42,501 bases of DNA from Apostichopus parvimensis. Its lineage: Eukaryota; Echinodermata; Holothuroidea; Aspidochirotida; Stichopodidae. Positions within the stretch are counted from its first letter, which is position 1. Each line of letters starts with the position of its first letter. Both the position numbers and the translations under genes were made by a program. Positions 35,401 through 42,501 of the stretch are shown one piece after another. Under the pieces are notes generated by a model that worked only from the letters and a program-made list of their open reading frames with translations, was not told the origin of the DNA and made no database searches. The stretch covers positions 34,115 through 76,615 of the forward strand of contig KN883716.1 of NCBI GenBank assembly GCA_000934455.1. The letters run 5' to 3'.

Positions 35401-35443
35401 GTTAATGTCAATATCAATGTCAATATGTCAATGTCAATATTAT
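35401..35443 (+). repeat. GTCAAT microsatellite
   Basis: Six to seven imperfect copies of the hexamer AATGTC/AATATC, just before the LINE tail. Confidence 0.75.
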
Positions 35444-35454
35444 AAAGGCTTTTT

Positions 35455-35815
35455 ACTTTTTTGGCATTGACACGGAAACAATCCAACATATGGTTTATTA
35501 TTGTAATTCTGTTAGAATGATTTGGAAGTATTTACATTATCGGTTTGAAAACGCTGGAATTAAGATATATATTTGATGAATACGTATATTGTCTCTTTGG
35601 TGGAGAATTTTTTCAGCGAGTTAAACTTAATTCTAATTTTTAGAAAAGTATCATATTTTTCATTGAAAACCGATGAAGAAAATACCATCAGTTCGTTCCT
35701 CACTAGATTATTTAAAATATAATTTAAACTTAACTATGATATTTTTAAGCAGAATATGAAAGTAAATATTTGGGAGAGACATTGTCAGCCGTGGTCTAAT
35801 CTATTAGGATCTGAA
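35455..35815 (+). mobile_element. LINE C-terminal remnant with zinc-binding-RT-like motif
   Basis: The translation IDTETIQHMVYYCNSVRMIW fits the 'C...ETi.Hlf..C..v..W' pattern of the zf-RVT region at the end of L1-type ORF2, with the first Cys lost. Further on, in broken frames, come FRKVSYFSLKTDEENTISSF and MKVNIWERHCQPW, like the usual tail. Stops interrupt it. The L1-type assignment is inferred from motif style. Confidence 0.6.
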
Positions 35816-36250
35816 ATATAGTGTTTGGACATTATTACTATTAATATGAGTATCACAGTACTCTGTACTTTGCCGATGGGGTTGAAATAGTTTTATTTTC
35901 GCGTTAAATAATTTAAGTTTAATCTTGTATTTGTCTGTATGTATATGTCATGAGAAATATTTAAAAAAAATGTATTTATATATATATTAAATGATAATAT
36001 CTCTCGAAACTAAAGGAGGCGTCTTGTCTTCAAGAGACATCTTCATACCATATTTTATCAACTTACAAAATAATTTTATGATTACTGTTGTTTTTGTTAC
36101 TATACTTAGAATATATCAAAGATAATCTATAGCTGTTTTGAAAGGATCGGCAGTAAGCTTGAACCAATTGTGGTGACGCGATTCCTGAATCCCAAGGTCA
36201 GATAGCGCAATTCCTACATAGCGAAAGCGAGATATTGATACCTGACAGAT

Positions 36251-36400
36251 CACCCCTATACTCAAAGCTGGTACAGTAACTACTGTTCATTTCCTGTAAC
36301 ATATATTATTGTGTTACGAACACAAAGTAGTAGTTACTGGTGCACGGTTGTGAGACATGAACAGTCGTTGCAGTTCCAACCATTGAGTTCCAGGTTATTA
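36251..36400. repeat. Fold-back element, near-complete single copy
   Basis: The left half, CACCCCTATACTCAAAGCTG then GTACAGTAACTACTGTTCAT (36271-36290), pairs imperfectly with the right half, ATGAACAGTCGTTGCAGTTC (36357-36376) then CAACCATTGAGTTCCAGGT. It is the same family as 24848-24982 and 25284-25644. Both terminal inverted repeats are present, about 150 bp in all. Confidence 0.7.
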
Positions 36401-36910
36401 ATACGCGATTCCAAAACAAGGTCGTATCTAGCCGTTATGCTATAAGAAGGCCTATGGACATACCCGAACATGGCGTTTTTTCGTTGTCGGCATAAAGAAT
36501 TGGCGTAGTTTAAAGAGAGGTGTCAACTGGAATCAAGCGTTATCGTCCCTCCTTCAAGTCAAAATTCAAGTTTTCATGTACTTCAAACTTGTCGCGTCCT
36601 AGTGATGACTTCATTGTGGTCGTTTACCCAAATTTTGGGAAGAGATTTCCAACTCCATGGAGTATCTACTTCTGTTTCTGCTTTATATAATCTAACTATG
36701 ATATTCTACATTTTTCTACGTTTTAACTTTCACACCACAAAATAATTTCAGTTATTAATTATTATGCGTCTTTTAAATAAACCTTCAAGTCCAATTATAT
36801 CTGATAATATTTTACCTTTTTAAATATAAGAAAAAAATTCAGTATGTATAATGAAAACGCCTAATAACAACGCTAATAAAAACGCTTATATGGTGTGAAG
36901 TCTCTACTCA

Positions 36911-37215
36911 CACCGGTTATGGCCAAGTGGATAAAGGCGGTGGCATTTGAAGCAATGAGGCTTACCAATCTGGAGGTTCTGGGTTCGATACCCGGCCGGT
37001 CATAGTAAGGTGGGTTTTTTCATCCAAGAACAATCTACGGTTTTCCCATATGAAATGACTTTCTAAAATTGAAAAGATTCCAAATTTGAGTTAAAATGTT
37101 GAATTTGAAGCTACCCTTCGTGTGGGTTGTAATATATGTGAGCCTTTGCGTGCTTCTCCCACATTTGTGGTCGCTTAAGCGTCGTAAAACTAACTGCTGA
37201 TTATTCATTAGTGGG
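36911..37215 (+). mobile_element. tRNA-Leu/Ser-like SINE
   Basis: The head contains TTATGGCCAAGTGGATAAAG (A box) and a perfect B box, GGTTCGATACC (36982-36992), with a long variable region as in class II tRNAs. The acceptor arms CCGGTTA and CCGGTCA are not complementary, so it is not a working tRNA. A tRNA-unrelated body follows, up to about 37215. Confidence 0.7.
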
Positions 37216-37466
37216 ACGTTCTTGTAGTAAATGTTTCCAAGAAGCAAGAATTTGAATAAGATAATCACACACAGCATACGTACTGAATATTGGGGAAATT
37301 GGATAGATGTCCTAGTACTTAGAGAGGGTTCCTATGCTATTTTTCCAAGCAGATGTACAATTGGAGTTATCACAAAAACCCTACAACTCAGAAAAAATGT
37401 CCAGTTAAAAATTGAGGGGGTAATTCTTGAATGAATAATTTCACTACTAATATTTCACGGTGTTAT

Positions 37467-37746
37467 TCAACCTGGGAAAGTAACGTCATCGATGATGTGG
37501 TTTCTTACTGATGCAAGCAATCTACATAACTTGCGATACAGTTCCAGATCTCTTGATACTAAGGCCATGCATGTAGCCAGGAATTTTGAGCTGGCGAAGC
37601 ACCACATGTCTAAGGAGGGACACTTGGTTGTGCCACAGACAGGGGCAAGGAGCAGTACTATACATTGGGTGGGGAGGGGGCAACCCCGCCGGGCACCGGC
37701 CAGGCTTACTGGTATATGCCCGTACAAGGCAATAAAGCAATGCTAG
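37467..37746. other. GC-richer island, open on both strands, unassigned
   Basis: A block of about 280 bp is distinctly more GC-rich than its surroundings and is open for 84-86 codons on both strands. No domain was recognised. It may be a fragment of a transposon or a captured exon. Confidence 0.2.
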
Positions 37747-37749
37747 CTG

Positions 37750-40700
37750 TGGAGAAAGTTTGGTGCATTTTTATGTTCTGTCACGGAACATTGGAAAAGA
37801 CGTGACGATATTTAAGAAGAAGATGAAAAATTTGTGTTCGATGTTCCTTCTTTCTAGCATTAAATGAAGTGTTCATCCCTTGTTTTAGCAACATATTTAG
37901 AGTAAAATGTTTATGAGATTATTTGTCCAACTTGATAATGTGGTATACTATCATATATGACTATCACAGTGTGAATGAACGTCTGCTTCTCGTCTTTCTA
38001 ATTGAAGCGTTGTTTGTGTTTCTCCTTGCCAATACGATATATCGCGACACACTATTCACATTTGATTGCAGGTCTCAATCGTGCCAAAATAACACAACCA
38101 GGCTGCTGATATAACAATCTGCCAAGACAATTGACCAATTATGTTGAGGAGTCTACGCTTGCAAAGTATTTATGGTTTGAATGGAAATTGTCTAATATTT
38201 TGGTTCACTTAGATAAACCTTGAAAACTGTCCTTATTGGTGTTGAAGAATCTTGCTAGTTATTCATCAAACAGAGTGTCTTAACAAAAATAAGTTTTGCT
38301 CATGCTCCTGAGAGCTGAATCATAATTGAAAAAATCTGTATATACCAGCTATTAATATAAAATTGTGCCATTGAAATTAATATACTGCAGGCGGTTCGCC
38401 TATTAGACAATAATTAATTTTACAAAACAACACGAAACTAAGAGTTACCAACTGAGCAACTAGAGAGTATTTCACGCATCCAATTATGAGAAAAAGCACT
38501 TGTCAATGCAGTGATTTGTGACAATTTTAATTATTGTTATTTCAAAAATAAAATTGCAAGTTACCTTTCAATTATCCGTTTTCATGTATCTTTCACTCCC
38601 AGTTGAACCAGACAGTAATTTGCACTTTAAATTTCAAGTGTGCTTACAAGTACTTATTTAGCTTTCTAGCAATCCTGTTTTTTCTCTTTAAGCGTATACA
38701 TAGTGTACATTTTTTTTGCACCGAGTCCACAACCAAAATTTTACAAACTACTTCTTTGAATATTAACTATCACAAAATTCAATTTCATAATTTGAGATCT
38801 AACCAAATTTGATCATGTATGCGTTATAAGGATGGGTTAAACGAATTCAAACTTTGCGGTAATTATCTTGAACTGTAATATCGTACAGATGTTCATTCGA
38901 AAGCCACGATTTATAAAATAAGCGACATGTTTATAATCAGATTGTTCATTGCTAGGTTTATTGCATATTGCGATTCGATTCGATCCGTAACGTTTCCTAT
39001 TCTGCTTCTTTGTTATATTTGATTTCAGTAAATATAAACTGAATAATAGCAAACGCGTCTCAATGGAAATAGCGTTACCTTACATTCCCTAACATCAAAT
39101 GTGACTAATTGTACCAAACGTATCCGCGAACGTACTGACTAAGGTTGACTGGTGAGAACTATGCAAGTACTTGACACTTGTGTTTTGGCATTTGGTGGTT
39201 CAGCCATCTAAACGGGTTCATCCGCATAATCGCCTCACCAATATAACGTTATTTCTTCAAAGATTCCTAACGTAGTCTTGTGGAACATGTTTCTACTTAT
39301 CTGTAAATGTGCTTAAAAGGGAGACTCGCGAGAAGCTCAAGAAGTCTGATCAGATCGTTCTCGTAATAAAATGTTTTGCATAATCCCGTACCAGGGTTAA
39401 CATTGACTACATGGGATGACAGCCACATTACATTATTTACTTGGTGTTCTGATAATAAGAAGTGAAAGAATGTTATTTCCTCATTAGCACGCGGAAACAA
39501 TCAACAATGCCATACTTTTAAGATCAAGTTATATGCATATATACCTAATATGATGTTTTTACTTATTCGAAAACTAAAATGGAATGAACAAAATAAATGA
39601 ACATTGCACTTGGGTTAAATATCGGGGTCTTTGATAGTAGACTAGAATTATTTAGCATAATACGTAATTCCACGAATAAACCGTTACCAATTTCTGCAAA
39701 GTTTACTGCCGTAATAACTTGATCGCTCTCGGTATCCTTATGTCCAATGTAACAGAAGGTTGAGCAGGAAATTAGCTAAATGTTCAATGTGTTGGAAAAG
39801 TAGAATTCCTTCAAATTTACATTATTAGTAATCTTCAATGAAATTGCATAACAAATCGTTCCACTTTGAAACTTGTTATTTGAGTGATTCCATCATTTAT
39901 AATCTGAAGTTAATTGTGTGGAAAAAAACGCGATTACATTTTAAGATATCGAGATCTTATTTATGGTATTATTGTATTTAAAGTTATTAAACAGACAGTA
40001 AAGAAAATGTTTCCCTAACACCTATAATGTGTTTTAACGTAACTCCAACAGTTTCTGTGTTGTTTTTTTATAATGCTATTTAAACATATTAAGATGACAT
40101 TGAGGGGATAGAAACGTATGAAAGAAAATGTTTCGTTACGTTCGATACTTCCAAAGTTTAATATGAAATATTTCTTTAGTTGAGAATGATTGTTGGAATG
40201 TTGTTGAGTCACTATAGTACATTAACAGGAAATTTTTTTTAAACATTTAAAAAAATAATATAATAGCGATATCTCTGAAACGTTCTCTCTTTCATATGTA
40301 TATATTTAGTAGTTTACACATGCTTCTATATTAAGTATAGTTTTAATAATATTACATTAAAGCCATCGTAACAAAACATTAATTGAAACTATCATAACAT
40401 ATATCGTATCGCTTGTGAATAAATACATAATTAATAAATAAATACATAAAAAACACACAATGAATACATAACCGCTCATAAAGTTTACGGTATTTCACTA
40501 AGGCTGGTAAAAGTTTCGATTTCCTTAATTTAGTGAAAGTGTTGCAACGAAAGGCTAGTTTAATATAACAATTTAATTCAAATAAGTTAATTTAAGAATA
40601 AATTACACCGTCCGTGAATAAATGTGATACAATTGTGGCTTAATTGTCTAAAATGTGTTCTTTAACATCATCGAGACAGTTTTGTAATATCATTCGAAAT

Positions 40701-41205
40701 GGAAGTTAAAGATAAAAAATAGATAATGACTTGACAAAGTCTTGACCAACAAGAATTGAGAAATTGATACAGATGTAAATAAAGACAATCTAGTGAAGTA
40801 AGTTAATTGTTTAAACATAAGTACTTCACAAAGGGGTACTTAAAAAATGTCACTGTCAGCAAAAAGAAAGAAAACAAAATTTAAAGGAACACTTTTAAAG
40901 GTTCTATCATAACGCGAGAAATAACTTTCAGGCAAGTAAGTTGCTCAGACGAGAATGATTGTATCATTACTGTAAATAATCCTTTTCAAATTGGTAGTAT
41001 AGTTATAAACTACAAACTAACATGGATTCCAAACGTTGCGACAACCATGTGATGCATCGCAAATTTGTGCAGCCAAAACTGGCATGAAGCAAATTCCACA
41101 TGTAGCGAGAAGACGTGCATGCTATAGCGAGGAAATGGAAGTAGCGAGGGTTTGAGAAGCGAAGAGGGTGTGTGCCAAGCAATAAGTTATCACCAGACTA
41201 GTAAT
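37750..41205. other. Gene-free stretch
   Basis: Very AT-rich DNA, including AATAAATACATA repeats (40415-40470). Open frames are short, with no domain or splice support. Confidence 0.45.
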
Positions 41206-41226
41206 GTGACCCAGCGTATGGGTCAC
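41206..41226. other. Perfect 8-bp hairpin
   Basis: GTGACCCA, loop GCGTA, TGGGTCAC. It could fold in RNA or be a dyad binding site. Function unknown. Confidence 0.4.
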
Positions 41227-41650
41227 AACGAAACTAACCAATCACAACATGATAAGGTTACATGCACGAAACTGCTAACGCTGTCAATAACTTTCATACA
41301 TCCCCATTGTTATGTTGTCGATAGGTAACCAAGAATTGTTGAATAAACGACATTTTATACCAGATAATCAAAAAAATTGCGAAGACAACCGACATATTTT
41401 TCCAAAGTACTTACTATGATGTAAACAACCACTTATGTTCTTTTTTGTATTCGAACTAGATGGTGAAGCTACTTGATATTTAATAAATTGTACTTCTATA
41501 TATAATACAGTTATGTAGCTTATTATATACCGTACATATTAATGATGGTAGAGAGGCTACGTATAAGTAATCAATGCTATGATGAAGAAGAAGACGCTTC
41601 GTTTGCCTTGGCTATAAAAGTTACTTACGCGTGATGTCGCCTAAACGTTG

Positions 41651-41659
41651 TATATATAT
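41651..41659 (+). promoter_or_regulatory. TATA-like element
   Basis: TATATATAT about 60 bases before the ATG at 41719, a workable spacing for a start site near 41685. TATA-like strings are frequent in such AT-rich DNA, so this rests on the exon call. Confidence 0.25.
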
Positions 41660-41718
41660 TCGGTTGTTCCTCATTATTTCTTTTGGTTGACCCATTCGTG
41701 AAGGTAATCTCTCTTAAG

Positions 41719-41844
41719 ATGGCTTCAATCGGGCAACTTCTATTTCTGTCTCCTCTTCGTGAATGTTTGGACGAATGGGCTCGGCCTGGAGAGGACAGTA
41801 TTACCAAATTTGAGGCAATTCGCAGAAAGGGGAAAATTTGGCAG
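41719..41844 (+). CDS. Possible first coding exon of an unidentified gene
   Basis: The ATG has a good context (AAGATGG) and opens MASIGQLLFLSPLRECLDEW followed by a charged stretch ending KGKIWQ. There GGCAG|GTTTAT could serve as a phase-0 donor; unspliced, the frame ends nine codons later. Base composition rises towards coding levels here. No domain was recognised, and any further exons would lie beyond the window. Confidence 0.28.
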
Positions 41845-42415
41845 GTTTATAGTACCGAGGGGTCCAGTAGCTAATGATTTGCAGTGCCGTAAAGAACAAG
41901 ATTTTGTCTGCGGCAACAGTAAGACTCTATGCTTGTGCTTGTGTGTCTCTCTGTCTGTATGTTTGTTTTAATGTCACTTTAGATTATTGTATTATTTACA
42001 CTATATAATTCTCTCTAAATTGCTGTCAGCATAATGGTGAGTTCCTAATCAGTTGCCAGTTGATTTGTACCTAGTTTGCCTACTTTGGTATACATTCTTT
42101 TTTGACATAAACTGAACTTTGGTGTGATTTTGTAAGAGAAGTGTGAAAACTTCCCTACCGAGCCAGTACCACGTTCTGCAACACACCGATAACTAATGAA
42201 GAGCAACGTACTTCCTATACTACCAATACACGTACATACCTCTATATCTCGATCTCCAGCACAAATCCCCCCAAACAATATTGTATACAATGTTTACAAT
42301 CAACTAAATGGCCCTGTTACGTTTAAACCATGAGGTAATATATTTTGTGGGCTATGATGCAGATCAACTTATAATGAGACATGCAATCAGTTTGCTGGTA
42401 GTGGTAGGGGTGCTA

Positions 42416-42501
42416 GGACGATTACCCCCTGGACAATTACCCCCCGGACAATTACCACCTTGACAATCACCCCCCGGACAATAACCCCCCGGACAACTAC
42501 C
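42416..42501 (+). repeat. 15-bp minisatellite running off the window
   Basis: Five full units and a partial one of GGACAATTACCCCCC, strictly 15 bp apart, with 1-3 substitutions each. The C runs give a G-rich complement. The array continues past the end. Confidence 0.9.

Noticed and set aside
36911-36999. Functional tRNA-Leu gene
   Set aside because: The acceptor arms do not pair and a SINE body follows, so it was called a SINE head.

Overview
The window looks like nuclear DNA of a marine invertebrate. It is AT-rich, has spliced genes with consensus GT..AG introns, several decayed non-LTR retrotransposons, tRNA-derived SINEs and many minisatellites. The gene and repeat content suits an echinoderm, possibly a sea cucumber, but that placement is an impression and not a proof. 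No prokaryotic, CRISPR, plasmid or phage features were seen.

Layout. At 0.26-3.64 kb (minus strand) lies a partial secretin-class/Methuselah-like receptor. One large exon (860-2088) carries a Cys-rich ectodomain and TM1-TM5. Two different signal-peptide exons upstream (3027-3102 and 3558-3639) both splice to it in the same phase. From 3.6 to 13.2 kb there is mostly repeat debris: an uncertain dispersed repeat at 5 kb, a decayed Jockey/CR1-type LINE (7.62-9.89 kb), a pentanucleotide microsatellite and a 22-bp minisatellite. At 13.27-15.82 kb (plus strand) is an AIG1/GIMAP-like gene with an open frame but no P-loop. At 16.9-18.0 kb is a CR1/Rex1-like LINE with RT motifs and a premature stop. 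At 20.9-21.4 kb is a possible LINE tail.

The centrepiece is a plus-strand gene at 23.26-32.43 kb with seven coding exons whose phases all agree (594 codons). It appears to join an N-terminal stonustoxin/MACPF-like module, a helical region, an AIG1-type GTPase with intact P-loop and DTPG motifs, and a C-terminal CaaX box. Its introns hold a SINE, a fold-back repeat family present as a tandem dimer plus an inverted copy, an L2/CR1 fragment, a large ATCC microsatellite and a G-quadruplex-prone run. Just past its stop codon, part of the last exon is duplicated without the CaaX box.

From 32.8 kb to the end there is no convincing complete gene: a 190-bp tandem duplication, an L1-type LINE tail, a fold-back element, a tRNA-Leu-like SINE, a possible first exon with a TATA box at 41.65-41.84 kb, and a 15-bp minisatellite that runs off the window.

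The two AIG1 genes share strand, domain type and the exact position and phase of the intron between the two halves of the G domain. A locally expanded family of immune-type GTPases, one partner active and one degenerate, is the likeliest reading.
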